This document shows positions 47,339-59,861 of a DNA stretch of 64,000 nucleotides, in pieces. The position numbers were made by a program, and so were the translations under genes. Every line of letters begins with the position of its first letter. Within the stretch, counting starts at the first letter, position 1. Where the stretch lies: the NCBI GenBank assembly GCA_936450465.1, contig OW388299.1:36529548-36593547 (forward strand), read 5' to 3'. This stretch comes from Gibbula magus. Its lineage: Eukaryota > Mollusca > Gastropoda > Trochida > Trochidae. The notes below the pieces were generated by a model, which saw nothing but the letters and a program-made list of their open reading frames with translations, was not told where the DNA came from and did not search any database.

Positions 47339-48879
47339 ATATTGTCTCCAAAACTCTTAAATTGATAGCAAAATGTTTGAGTGTTTCCAAATAGGTAGGC
47401 ATTGTTCTCGTTATTGTGATTTGACGTTTTGATCTATTACGCCAAATACGCCATCATGTCATCCTTTCGTGTTGACCGAGACAGCCGGAAGTCATAAGCA
47501 CCGGAAACACTTTGTAGGTCACGTGATTAACGTTGACTAACATTTTTTTTCATTCAGTGCTAATACCAGAAATACTTACAGGAAGTTGTTCATCTTTGTG
47601 TGAAGGGACATGGTAATATGACGAATCAAAAGCACAAATCTACCAATTATCGTGACGTTGCCACACCGTTAAAATAACACAGTAAGACAGGACACAGTTC
47701 AAGTTTAGCGCAAATATAATCCGCAACAGAGATGAACGACCAGTTTCCCTATGTAAATGCCAACGTTACACAAACACTACTTGTGTCCAGTACAGTCAGA
47801 AGTCCAAGAATAATAACATGACTCACTTAATTAAACTGTGACGTATGTTATCTAAGAATTGACATCCAATTATCAATTACTTCAGTTAATTCACATTAAT
47901 TAGACTTTACCTCAATAGCGAGGTCTATCGGATGTTTCTTGTAGAGATGATGTGCCCTAGATATTTGGTGTTCAAGAATATAATTACACCGGTAATAATT
48001 AACCTCAATGTTACTTCCTAAGCCATCACTTGCTTGACAACGACATTAGAATCGATGTCGAAACGTTGTATCCAAAGAATAAACAAATTGCCTCCATTCT
48101 TATCACCTTAACTTCCAGAATGCTAATAAAAGAAGAGGTTGCTGATTCTAGTCTCATCAACACAATGATACATTTGATTATCTTTAACAATACTTCATTT
48201 GACTGCCGATATTCGCACTTTATGATATAAGTCAAGCGTAATATGGGTGAGGGGTCATCAAATCCAAGAACTATGTTATCGGATATCCTGTTCCAACCAG
48301 ATGTACATGATTACTTATAACAAACCCTTATTTATTGTCCGGCGCTTATAGAAGACATAGCCTGCGCTTATATGTTATATACAGTAAACATAGACTTAAA
48401 CTAATGCCTCCCTCTACGCCCAATTTACCCAGAAACCAAAAAGAAAATTGAAAATCATGTTTTTTCAGATTTATGCCCCAAACACAAATCCTACCCTTCA
48501 AAAAGACATGGTTCTAATTGGTGACATGGCAACATAAATTTTTTTAATAGCCAACCCCACCAAAAGAAGCAGTTACTGAATTTGGTGAAGATTGGTCCAG
48601 TAGTTTTTGAGCTATGTTACGAAAACGATAGGGAAGCCGACTCCCAACAAAATCTCAACCAAAACCAATATGACGCCGGACGCATTGCATTCTCTCCCGA
48701 CAGCTGTGTCTCAGGTCAGTTCTTCCCACGTAAGCCTCTGTTGAAAATGAGCCATATTTCTTGCTTCTAGTAAAATCCCCTATAGACAAAAACCACACCA
48801 CGGAATCTCCTATACATAACTTCTACCTAATGAGATCCCATCTTCACAGATCTTAATCTTTGACTGTAAAGGGTCATTA

Positions 48880-49150
48880 TCATATGTACTTTGTATATAT
48901 ATTATTACTTTATGACCCAAATTTGGTCTTCATTAGGCAGCATGTTTATGGTGAATTGGCAAATTATATATATCTGCCCAAAAGGGTTAATTTTTCACAC
49001 ATGATAAAACGTTTATCTAACGCTACCGTTTTTAAAAAGAGCACTGTCAAATATGCAAATGATGGCCCGGCTTTATGTCCTGATTGCACAACTAACTTTG
49101 AATGCAACCAATCACAATTATATTTTTCTAACCAAGGAGCAATCCAAATA
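48880..49150 (+). repeat. Repeat pair with 60060-60310
   Basis: Shares, in order, TCATATGTACTTTG-like, TTTGGTCTTC, AGCATGTTTATG and ACAACTA...CAACCAATCA with 60060-60310. Diverged, with no shared frame. Confidence 0.55.
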
Positions 49151-49889
49151 CAACAGTGGTTACTCTGAAAGAAATCTGGAGTAACATCTGTGGGGGAAGA
49201 TTAACCGTTTGGTGCAGACATAATTTCCAAACTGATTTTCAAATTCATTTGGCAAACCGGGGCGTATTAGACACCCGGCTCTAATCAGAAGAAAAGAGAC
49301 GAAATTGTATGATAAATGTTATGTCATGCTACAAATTCTTAATCGTTTCGACAAAATGGTTATGTCCAAAAGCTAGGACGGCAACGTTTGTTGCGTTCAG
49401 CGTGAAGTGTGTCTGCGTTTAGTTCATCATACCCTGTACAGTAGTCCTGTCCCATGACTGTGTTAAATTAAGAGCCTTTAATACAGTCTAATTCTTTATT
49501 CAGTAAATCAAGATAAACTGAATACCAGGGAACTGAAAGTATTAAAATATAAAATCAAAAGAATGAAACTATAATAATAATAATTCCATAGACTAAATTT
49601 TTACCTGTACAGTTGTTGCGAAAGTAAGTTCACCTACATGTGTATCTTAGTGCAACTATCATGTAAATTGAAGTTCATTGTAACGTAAATAAAATTACAT
49701 CACACACTATGACAATGAATCATCATATATCCACGAGTTCAACTATCATTCTCAAACCTATTTCGTGGTTGTCACGGCAATGGTGCAATCATTAAATTTG
49801 GCGTAATGAAACAGACAGAAGAGGTCACAATTTGAAATTCAAATTTAATTTTACTTTCGAATTCTACTCCATTTGATTTACGTAAAATT

Positions 49890-50070
49890 AGCCAGGAAAC
49901 GGTCAACTTCTCTTGCGCGGACAAGCTACAGTGACGTCACGAACAATAGTTTTATGACGTCACAGACGGGAAGTCCTGGTGAAACAATGGTTGCTAGGCA
50001 AACGTGATATGTGCACATGTGCTCATATCAATAATATTAACTTGGTTATTTTCAACCCTATGGGTAAAAA
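49890..50070 (-). repeat. CRE-containing repeat block, inverted copy
   Basis: Reverse complement of 12660-12880. It retains both TGACGTCA octamers (at about 49933 and 49957) and GGTTGCTAGGCAAACGTGAT. It lies in intron 1 of the PAN gene, about 550 bases from the donor of exon 1. Confidence 0.7.
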
Positions 50071-50603
50071 AACTCAATATAAAGGAAAGGCAAGTTAAAT
50101 GGATAGTCAACTTTGTAATTACAATGAAGGTGGCGTTTCGATGTTGATATATACTAACACCGTTAACAGCTAATTTAAGTGCTTGATAATAGTGTAACTA
50201 TCTACATTGTACATCAAACGTCGCATTCATTGCAATAAAATGTGGCTGTCCATAGATCCTGATTCTCTTTAATCTTTAAAACTTCGAAAATATATCTTAA
50301 ATAAGGTCAACCTCAATGAACGTGTAGTTAAATCAGGATACATTGATATAAGTTTAACAACACATATCAATGATTATTCATTCATTCTATTATCTGTAAT
50401 ATCGATGTGCATGCACTTATAACTATTTCACACAAAATGTTTAGTAAGTAATGAGTAACTTTTAATTCATGAAACGGAAGGGAATTCTACATGTATAATT
50501 AAAATCCTTAACACCCTGAGTGCTTGAGACACATCTCTATGCCATATTCATGTATCAATTAGTTCAAGCTACGTCATCACGTCAGGCGTCGACCTTGGCC
50601 TAC

Positions 50604-50936
50604 CTTGGTGCTGTTCTCGACGTCGTAGTAGGTGTATCCAGTGCCGGAGACGAGGGACGACGAATCCTCACACAGGAAGTCAGGTAAGAGCTCGCATACA
50701 CCGTCGGACCGGAAATTGAACGCTGCACATTCGCTTATTGAACCACAGCTCGTCAAACAATTCACAAGAGATGACGGCGAGATTGACTTGAGCGGAGTTG
50801 CGTCCAACTTCTTGTCCGAGAGAGGTATCGCGCGTGCCAAATGCTCCCGAAACCCGAGTGTCTCACCTGCAGCGTTATTGAACACCTGTAGCACGATCAT
50901 ATACCTTAGAATACCTGTAATTAGTTTCCTGTCCAT
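50604..50936 (-). CDS. Exon 1 of secreted two-module PAN/Apple-domain protein
   Basis: This is the first coding exon (111 codons, ending in phase 0) of a predicted extracellular protein. The chosen ATG at 50936 has A at -3 and G at +4. It starts a signal-peptide-like stretch (MDRKLITGILRYMIVLQVFN), followed by a probable cleavage region near residue 23. The frame is open upstream to 51053, but that extension is basic and would bury the signal peptide. Residues about 42-105 form a short PAN/Apple-like module with Cys at 60, 64, 70, 81 and 89, including CLTSC, a C-A-A-F-N-F core and a CELLP strand. PAN modules bind proteins or glycans and are common in mollusc secreted proteins. The exon ends AAG|GTAGGC. 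That donor phase matches exon 2, which supports the model. A weaker donor (CAAG|GTCGAC) lies 10 bases further on. No function beyond secretion and likely ligand binding can be read. A noncoding exon further upstream cannot be excluded. Confidence 0.82.
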
Positions 50937-52098
50937 GATGTCAAAGACTGTAAAGGTAATCCTACCTGTCCTCTTCGAGCGCTCTTTTTTCTTAAAAACA
51001 CACAAAGTTCTTCGGCACGATTCGTGAACAATGTTAACGTATATAAACAACACTCAAGTTAAATGTATCGTTGAACTATTGTCGATGGTTGATTTAGAAG
51101 GAAAACACTCACAGAACGTCAGGTAATCCTTCAGGTGTATACGTCATTACAACGTCTGACGTCAGCATTCTTATTTTAAAACTTCTTGAATTTTTAACGT
51201 CCTCTTCATAAAGAACACAGCTAGTTTTGATATACCTCTGCAATCAGAACCAAATCAGAGTTTCTTCCGTTTACCTATTTCAACTCGATAAATCAATTTC
51301 AAGAGACGGGTCTAACCACTCCTTGCTTTCTTTTTAAACCCGTGTTCTTTTAGTGCCAGTTACGACTCCGGGTAAGTCGGCTATAATCACGGAACTAGTC
51401 GAAGCATGCAATTGGAAAACATCGGCAATCGGCACGCCTAAATCGATTCGTCATACCGAATGAATCGATTATTCTTTGTTCCAATAAGTTGACATGCTTA
51501 ACCTCGTCATGGGTGAAAACCTGCATTATGCAGAGTCGTGAATAGCCATTTAACATAGCAGTTAGTAAAATCCCATTTCACGCCTGATTATAGATGATGT
51601 TCGAATTCATTGAATCCTTCAAAGAGTTGCAATCATTAGATGTCGATATCACTATTATTGCCCTCACATTTCTTAAGATACCAAAAGAGGCGTTTGATGA
51701 AGCTATCGACTTGATTGTTCAAACCTTTGCCCCGACACACTTCAAAGTAAACGTACCTGAGTTTATACCCGGGGCAACATATATTAATTAATGTGACATC
51801 GATGGTGATTGACTGAAGATGCAGTTCAACATATGTCTTAAGCCAAAATAGAATTAAAACTCATGGCAATAACGGTTCGATACGTTGTACAAACGGAGGA
51901 ACGGTTTCGGAAACTACATTTTACCTACGGCGATTTAAAACTGCAACGTTAAAACGACAAGAGAACAACACGTATTGACGAAAGCACTGTACAACAGCTC
52001 ACTATTCATTCCCTCCCCTAGGAGGTTACTGAACTCATTTCTCACAACATATAACCTCTTTGGCGAAAGATTGTTTGCTTATTGGTAAATAGATGTGT
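50937..52098. other. Upstream region of the PAN gene, no other gene seen
   Basis: Should hold the promoter and 5' UTR of the minus-strand gene. No convincing TATA box was placed. A small plus frame (51594-51791) has no recognisable similarity. Confidence 0.5.
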
Positions 52099-52107
52099 AT
52101 GAATCAC

Positions 52108-52593
52108 TAGGGGTGACTATTGACCCAAAGAGACTATTGCGATAGCGATAGTCTATTGCCACTTACTATTGCGATAGCGATAGACTATTGTAACTCACTT
52201 TTGTAATTACTATTTCGATAGTTTTTTTGGTACAAATACGCAATAATCAGCTAGATTTCTTTTGGTCTTAGTAGAAATGTTTAATTGATGTAAGGACTAT
52301 GGAACAAAAATCAGTAAAGAAATCATAAATGAAAACACTTTTTGTCATTTTTCTATTTCCTATCTCTAGTTCTTCCCTTTTGACCTTCTAAAATGGAAAA
52401 TCTTGAATTTAATGCAATGAGGATTGTGTAAATCATTCATTATTAAGGAAATTGTATAGTTTCGATAGTATCGATAGTTAACCTTACTATATTGCGATAA
52501 CGATAGTATTTTTGTATATATACTATCGATATAGTACTATTGCCAAGCAAACTATTGCGATGCATCGAAAGTTCGATGTATTGTTACACCCCC
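52108..52593. mobile_element. hAT-type MITE with target duplication
   Basis: The ends TAGGGGTGAC and (complement) GGGGGTGTAACAATACATCG are flanked by ATGAATCAC at 52099-52107 and 52594-52602, fitting the 8-bp duplication of hAT elements. Sub-terminal GCGATAGCGATAG motifs are repeated on both sides. Non-coding, 486 bp. Confidence 0.75.
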
Positions 52594-53084
52594 ATGAATC
52601 ACACAGAGTAAAAATCAGAAACACATTTTTAAATATTTTTGAACAGTGAATTGGCATTTAACGAGGGGTGATTGATCAGTAGTGACCCTCAAACGGTAAA
52701 TAATATAACCTTTTTTCACATGCAGTGGCTTACATTTAGACTCTGAAAATACTATTTATTCATAGAATATCACCATTCTATGAACTATTGAAAAGAAACC
52801 TATGAGAAGTGGGATTTTCTTATATCCATATGATGAAACATATCATTTCCATTACGAGGGATATGTTTGTATCTGGAAATGGACACAAGCAGTGATTAGG
52901 CTTTTGCAACAAAAAGAGTTAAAGGCCATACATGGTTATGTGGTTGAGACATTCAATAGTAGGGAATGATGCTCCTTCATATACCACCGCAATTTGCAAG
53001 AGGTAGTCAGCTGAATTCAAAAGTGCATGACAGCATTAAAAACGAACCAGGACCTGACCGTCCAAATCAAATCAAGAGCGCCCC

Positions 53085-53423
53085 TCATGCATCAAAAACT
53101 CCCTGAGCTGATAGCCTCCCATAAACTTCTATCTGTAACCAAAGCTGGAAAAGCTCTTCCAGTAGGCATTTCGATTGTAACATAGACGTCATGGCTGCAG
53201 TCCAGTGATTCAGGACTGCGCGGATTGCAGCCTGGGTAGCTCTGTTCCAGTAAAGCGTCAAAAGTCCAGATAAAAACTCTGTTTTTCGTACCATGTCATA
53301 AGACGAAAATGTAATTAATTCACCCTGAACGAGCATTATAAAATTCAAAGTGTTTTGAGCTAGCTTCTGGTCTTTGATAAAGAACATTCCCGTTATGGTT
53401 CTGAGAACTTGTGTCACTGACAC
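53085..53423 (-). CDS. Unassigned open frame (112 codons)
   Basis: A non-repetitive frame with plausible composition (for example RATQAAIRAVLNHWTAAMTS). I recognise no domain and no clear splice sites. It could be a fragment of a gene or mobile element, or chance. Confidence 0.15.
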   Translation of the reverse strand: MSVTQVLRTITGMFFIKDQKLAQNTLNFIMLVQGELITFSSYDMVRKTEFLSGLLTLYWNRATQAAIRAVLNHWTAAMTSMLQSKCLLEELFQLWLQIEVYGRLSAQGVFDA

Positions 53424-53821
53424 CAGTATAAATATCCATGGACTACTGCAGCTACCAGCACCATTCTAGTTGCACTATACTATAACTATAGGCCTATACA
53501 ATCTGTCCTGTCTTGTTTTCTCAATCGCATTTAAATGAGACCGACTGTAACACTCGTACCTCGTTCGTCCATCTGGTACAACACCACAGAGCTCATGTTA
53601 AGTAACCTCTACTGTGACTTTTTAACCTTTAATAAAGGTACTCAAACATGGGCCTCCTAAACTGATGTCCAAAAGAAAGTATACCAACTATGTGTTCGGG
53701 TTAAAAACATTATTTGTGAACGGAAATTCATAATACTTTACAGGAACATGTCCAAAACTGTATACTACCTATTAATATCTTCTATTAACGTTTGTGAAAC
53801 TGCGAAAACTACGAAATACAC

Positions 53822-53980
<159 letters not shown>

Positions 53981-53982
53981 AT

Positions 53983-54085
53983 GAATCAGGAAGGAGCTTC
54001 ACATGCCTACGTCGCAAGAACGTCATCAATGCGCAGACGCATTCTTGCGTGTACCGATGCTCGAGGAGGACACACTCGATATTAA
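53983..54085 (+). pseudogene. Tc1-like transposase C-terminus
   Basis: The frame ends SMRRRILACTDARGGHTRY and a stop, very close to the highly conserved C-terminal SMRRR..A...RGGHTRY of Tc1-like transposases. Everything upstream is replaced by microsatellite, so only about 20-30 residues remain. Confidence 0.8.
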
Positions 54086-54089
54086 AGCA

Positions 54090-55045
54090 AGATCCATAGA
54101 CTCTACAGTGTGTAAATCTTGTTGTAAATAAACATCTGTGTACGGATACATTTTGAATTCTCAGTGTTCAACCCCAGTGTGTCTATGGCCATTTAACATT
54201 TTATTGTTTGTTATCGATATGTTTACATTTAATTTATGCATAATTAAAAGCTTTCATGAAATATTGAAATCCTTTTGTCTAACTTGCCTTTTTTGTTTTT
54301 ACTTGTCAAAGGGGTGGTATACATTCTTCTGGACGGTAGTTTAGATATGGCATTGGATATGACGTTTCTTATGCCAATACAAGTCGGTCGGATGGCCGAT
54401 GGTTTTCTAGCTGATTGGTTGGTTTTAAAGGTTATCTGATATGAACTCTATGGTGTAGTACTCAGATGAACAAACGTAGAGATGTACGAGCTTATTTTCG
54501 ATCTAATTTAAATGAGACTGTATCATTATATCATTCAAAGAAGCTATTTCGGGAAGGTACTGCAGCTACCAACACAAATCACATATTCACAAGGGCGAAA
54601 TTTGCTTCTAAGTGATCTCTTTCATTTCAAGCCACATCTTCCCACGGCAAGGTGAAAATGTATCGAGATCTCTCCATTTTTTACCTTGCCTTCAACCTAG
54701 ACAGAAGTGGTGAAACGAATCAGCGACACCTTTTGTGATAATGAGTTACGTCCCTTACCATCTGCTAACATACAGCCAATGAAATCGCCGTTTACATTCG
54801 GAACCAATTCAAAATAAGCGACGGTCGACACAGTCACAGAGGCAATACAACTGTCTTCTGATTGGCGTATCCGATTAGCCTGCAGTACGTTAAAATCTTA
54901 GCACTGAAAATGCGAGGGTTGAGGTCAAGGGCGGAAGGAGAAGATATGGAAATCTTTTCGTTACGCCTGTGACGTTGTGAAGATGTTCAAGCCAGTGAAA
55001 TCTATTTTCTCAAAATTTGGGAAGTTCCTGAGCAGAAGAACATCT
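54090..55045. other. Stretch without a recognised gene
   Basis: Ordinary AT-rich sequence. The first about 70 bases may be 3' flank of the Tc1 relic. Nothing else is supported. Confidence 0.5.
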
Positions 55046-55049
55046 ATTA

Positions 55050-55815
55050 CAGTATTCATCCTAATAAACGCCCTCTCTCAATAAACGCTCCCCTAAGCCA
55101 TTTTTGACTCGCGGAAAATGACCCCTTATAAACGTCCCTCTTTTGTATCGATTTATCTTACTGATGTTTCATTGAAGAAGAGTTTTCAATCTTGCTAACA
55201 ATCTCTTATGTCCAGTAAAGTGTAAGGTACATGGTATTTCCAGTCCCCCGGCGACTGTCGAATGTCTGTAACGATCAGTCACTACACATGTTATGCAACC
55301 CCCATGTTGTAAGCAACAGGAAAATGTCTTGCTCAACTCTCTTGGAAGATTTCCCACAACTACAGATGACACTAGCACACTGGCCGCAAATTTGTCATGA
55401 ACGTGATTGTGTTCACGTGTAGCTGTCAATGTGATATAAATAAAGAATATGATGACCCGGGAATAGTGTTTACATAATCGTTCAGTAATGACCTGACAAG
55501 ATGGCGGATTCAATTACTCAATGTATCTTCGTGAGTTTTAATTAGTTTCAATTGCCATTGAAAATTGTGTATCAGTACTGATTGAAATTAGATACAAATA
55601 ATAAACTGAGATATTTAACTCTTCTTTTCATTTATTTGATACATTTATTTTGATTAAAACTCTGAAATAAAATCGATGTTTCTTTTTCTTTTGGACATCA
55701 ACATAAAAAAATTTAACAAACGCCCCCTTTTTACGATTTTTTAAAGTCATTTTAATAAACGCCCCCTTTTTCCAATTTTTTAAACGCCCAGGGCTTCTAT
55801 TACGGCGAATACGGT
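55050..55815. mobile_element. Candidate DNA element with AATAAACGCCC-type inverted ends
   Basis: The left end (ACAGTATTCATCCTAATAAACGCC) and the complement of the right end (ACCGTATTCGCCGTAATAGAAGCC) align over about 25 bases. Both sub-terminal zones repeat TAATAAACGCCC. Superfamily not determined; open frames inside are not recognisable. Confidence 0.55.
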
Positions 55816-56220
55816 AATCAAATAAGAACCATTTCAATATAATGACTACTTCCATGAATATACATTTTTTGAGTCCCTGAATCTCAAATGAGATTTTATA
55901 AATACAATCGTTCTCCCATCCATAATCGAGGCGTTGACGTCTGCGGAATTGACACTGTGAAACATTTCTACTTCCGGTTTGACCAGGTCGCTTCTGGCTG
56001 TGTGTACAATGTTGATACCTCGTCAGGATTCGTTACATGATCTATTTCCGGTTGAGAATCAAATATTTGGATTAATGACAAAGAGCATTATTCAATCAAC
56101 GTTGCATAATGGGAGAATGGTGTATTGAAATGCCAACGCAAATATGGCGGAAAACAGTTGGTTTAAGTTACCGATTGCTGAATCTATCCCTTTGGCCTAA
56201 ATGCACCATGTGCAAAAGAT

Positions 56221-56283
56221 TCACCATATCATATGCGATAGTTTCCTGCCTCTGGGGGTGTGGGTTCGAATCCCGCAAGGGAC
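56221..56283 (+). other. tRNA-like 3' half
   Basis: B-box-like GGGTTCGAATCCCGC with a paired T stem (TGTGGG/CCCGCA). No A box at proper spacing was found. Confidence 0.35.
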
Positions 56284-57225
56284 TCAACCCGAAAAAAGTA
56301 CAAGAATTTGTTCTATCGAAGGTAGTGGTAACCAAAATGTTAGATTTGTTCACTATGTAAAAGGTCCCTGAAGGTTGAGAGGTACTAAGAATACAATCAA
56401 AGTATTAAAGCTACATGAGACGAGCTACGTATGGGAAATCCCTTGTAACTTTGTAAACAATCGATGCGAGTTAACTCCGAATAGACTCCCAGGTACTTAC
56501 ATTCATACAAAAGGCTGGAAACACCATTTATAACTGAGCCCAAATATTGGGTTAAACATTGGGCGACCGATTGTTACAGTGTCATCCTCAGTTTACCAAA
56601 CGTTATCAGTGGTGTGATTTTATCAATAAGTACTGACTGGTGATGAACGTTATTTTATTACTCGCCCCTGGAAGATACTGCAGTGTAATATTTATACGGC
56701 AATATTAAACTAATGTAATACTGAAAGTCTTAGTTTCAATACACTGTCGGCAATTTCGCTTGATAAATTTGGGCACGTAATAAACAGAATACTAAACTTC
56801 CTTCCATATAATGATTTGGTATCAAACTCGTTTTCGCTCGGTTCATACCAAATGATTAGCTCGTTTAATAAAAATGGTATTAAATGGAAGGTCGTTTATT
56901 ATCCTCTATTTAGTACACCCTCGTTGAAGATACAAATGGATAACAACAGACTTGTCTCGTTTAATAACATATTTATCAAACTCGTAAATGGTATCTTTCA
57001 AATCACTTTTACCATCCAATCGTTTCATAAATATATTATTGAACGGGACGTCGTTTAGTATTCTCTATTTCTTATTCTTATTCTTATTAACTGTTCCTTT
57101 AAGAAACAGTTTAGAAAACCATACAAAGTACCTCGAATCAATCACTCCAAAAAATTTAGAAACTTATCCAAAGCAGACAGAAACCAGAATTCGGTTGCTT
57201 GTGGTAAATATAGGTGATACACTAA

Positions 57226-57340
<115 letters not shown>

Positions 57341-57873
57341 TGAAACTACATGAGATTTTTGTTTCACGTACATATAGGCCAGGCCGTTGATGGCCTTTTA
57401 CACTAATCATATTTGTCATTTATACAGCTAATGTAGGTGGTCCTTCAAAACAATTGGTTTACTGGAGCTGTAAAGTTTACATTCCACTTTTTGGTTTGTG
57501 TGTATCTAATTGTATGTCATTGCGGTATTCGTTAGTGAAGTGCTTTTTGGTTTCCCGATTGGACTACATGATTGTAGCCGTTCATAGGAGTTCAGTCGTA
57601 TTTTCTACAATGTTATCCTAAAGTACGTTTGAAATGCAATGGATTATGGAGTGTGCCTCCACCTTTATCATAGTACTAGAACCAATTAAAAAAACATCCT
57701 GCCGTCTGTTCCATAACAGCAGGGACATTATATACATCTATATTAGGTCCCTGATAACAGTGAGCAACTATAATCGCTCAATTGAGCGCTCATTCCCTCC
57801 TGAACGACACGGAGCGATGCCTCGATGCTTGCTCCCTTTGCTACATAGCGCTACATTGAGCAATCGCGTTCAA

Positions 57874-57933
57874 CATCCTGGTTCCCTGGGCCAGTTACGC
57901 TGCGCAGCGTAACTGGCCCAGGGAACCAGGATG
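57874..57933. repeat. 60-bp perfect palindrome with 10-bp flanking direct repeats
   Basis: Centre TGC|GCA between 57903 and 57904; all 30 pairs match. The direct repeats TCGCGTTCAA sit at 57864-57873 and 57934-57943, immediately adjacent on each side, as a target-site duplication would. Confidence 0.95.
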
Positions 57934-58841
57934 TCGCGTTCAAGAGAGCGATTACTTTTAAACCTCTTGAACATGGCCCCGAATTATGCTTCATGGAGAT
58001 GTTACATAATGGTCAGAGCTGGAGACACAGCACAGCACTGAAGATACGTGAAGTGGGGATGACTGGGGGAAGGTTCTAGAAGAAGGTAACCTACTGAATG
58101 AAGAAATGAACTTTTCGATTTCATGTGAAAGAGGAAACATTGCTCCCCGGTGTTCTGTATAAGAAAGAAGTCAATCGCCTACCTTGATGGTTTCTTATAT
58201 ACGGAAGACAGAAGTGTTACCTCTCACTTATGAACCATCAACTGACAATATTTTCTTTTTATAATTTTGGATTCATGGACCGTAACCTGACAACAGTCAT
58301 TAAGCTAGCCCATGACAGGATGTAGTTTAATTTGCTAACAGTTTAAGTCGTACAGTGTTATGTTTAAAGAACAAAGAGTGCAGGTTCGATTCCAGTCGCC
58401 TCTATTGTAAATTAATAAATTATGGACAGGTGGTTCATCACTGTTATATGAGTTTATTAACCAGATCCCAGTTGTTTAGTAATGTTGTATTATAATTGTG
58501 TGTCATTCCATCACAAGTAAATTGTTCTTGACCAAACTTATGACTAAAATAGTCAAGGGGCTCAATATTTTAGCCACTTAGTTCTATAAACAAGAATTCT
58601 TACATATCCCTAAGGAATAAAAAATGGTTCTAAAATTATTTGATAAACTTCTTATGACCATATTGAATTGTTTGTTATGCATTTCCCAAGAAAACCGTGA
58701 ACATCATGCGTGAGAATCCACTATCACGTGATCTGCACGTGCAATAACTCATCACTTTCACCAGTGGATATCAGTGAATGCTGACAATAAAATTTGAAAC
58801 ATTGTTCTGCCTCAAAGAATAATTAACTGTTTATTCAGACA

Positions 58842-59760
58842 ATATGCCACAACTGGCAAATGCACAACATAATCAAGCAATTGGTTTGTTTGAAGCAGGT
58901 GTCTCAACAAAAAAATGCAAGACGCTTAAATTGTCAACGAAACACTATTGCAGGCCTGAGACAACGCTACCGCCAGAAAAATGACGTTAACGACCGGCCG
59001 TGGACAGGGCGTCCAAGATCCTGTTCAGGACAGACGGATACGGCTTATTCACTTACGTAATTGCATGCAAAATCCTTACGACAGCCAGAACCACTACTTA
59101 CTTGTGGAGAATTCATCCTAACAGTCAGAAACCGTCAGTAAGGGCACAAAGATCTGTAATTCGACCAATTCTTACACAAAGTCATCCACGTAACCGGCTG
59201 CAGCGGTGCAGGCATCATATCAGACATCTTCTTTGGTGGTGGAGGAACTTCCTCTTCCAGAGTCAACCTGTCTATCTGATGGCCAACTACGTGTCTACCG
59301 CCTGTGTCATTGGAAGGAATCCTTTCGTGGTGGTTCACTCACATGGGGTGGAATAGCTAGGAACCAAACTGAATTTGTGGTTGTCCAGTGCAACCTTACT
59401 TGTGTTGATTACCGTGGCCATATTGTTTCCTCTGCCATCTTCCCCTTCCTTCAACGTCGTTGGTCCTGGTGTTATTCTACTGCAGCAGGACAACGCTAGA
59501 CCGCACATCGATGCTGCGTACAGATGTGTATGTGGCAGAATAATGTAGACACTCTGGCATTGCCTGCGAATTCATCCGATCTTTCTTTCAGTGGACTCAT
59601 GTCGGATCAAATAATGCGGAGATTAGGTCAACAATCACACACTCCGATGATGATGCAAGAGCAGACAGCAGCACTAGTCAGGATTTAGAATCGCATTCCT
59701 CAAGTCTTCGTGACACATCTGATTTGGTCAATGAGCCATGAGGCATTGTTGTACTGCAAA
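58842..59760 (+). pseudogene. Tc1-like transposase pseudogene
   Basis: Pieces in three frames line up in the order of a Tc1-like transposase. They are an N-terminal helix-turn-helix (IGLFEAGVS), a second DNA-binding part (LRQRYRQ...DRPWTGRPR), a linker (RPILTQSHPRNRLQR), a catalytic segment (SDGQLRVYRL, then GGSLTWGGIA), NLT..DYRGHIV and QQDNARPH. The first catalytic Asp motif (normally S-D-E-S) reads LPES, the last D-x-E region is degraded, and there are several frameshifts and stops. It is dead. TIRs were not found. Length about 900 bp, close to a full Tc1 coding region. Confidence 0.88.
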
Positions 59761-59861
59761 GATACAGGCAAATTGAGGAAATACCCGATATTGAGGTTGG
59801 CATGTTCCTATTTGACCCTTTGTGTGTTCTTTGATCTTTAGGAACGCAAGCATTCTCTTCC

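Noticed and set aside
48860..49168. 102-codon plus-strand frame
   Set aside because: Lies within a diverged repeat also at 60 kb where the frame is not kept; no recognisable domain.
50632..51027. 131-codon plus-strand frame
   Set aside because: Antisense shadow of exon 1 of the PAN gene.
58330..58405. Possible tRNA-like element around GGTTCGATTCC
   Set aside because: Only a B-box-like word; no A box or cloverleaf could be drawn.
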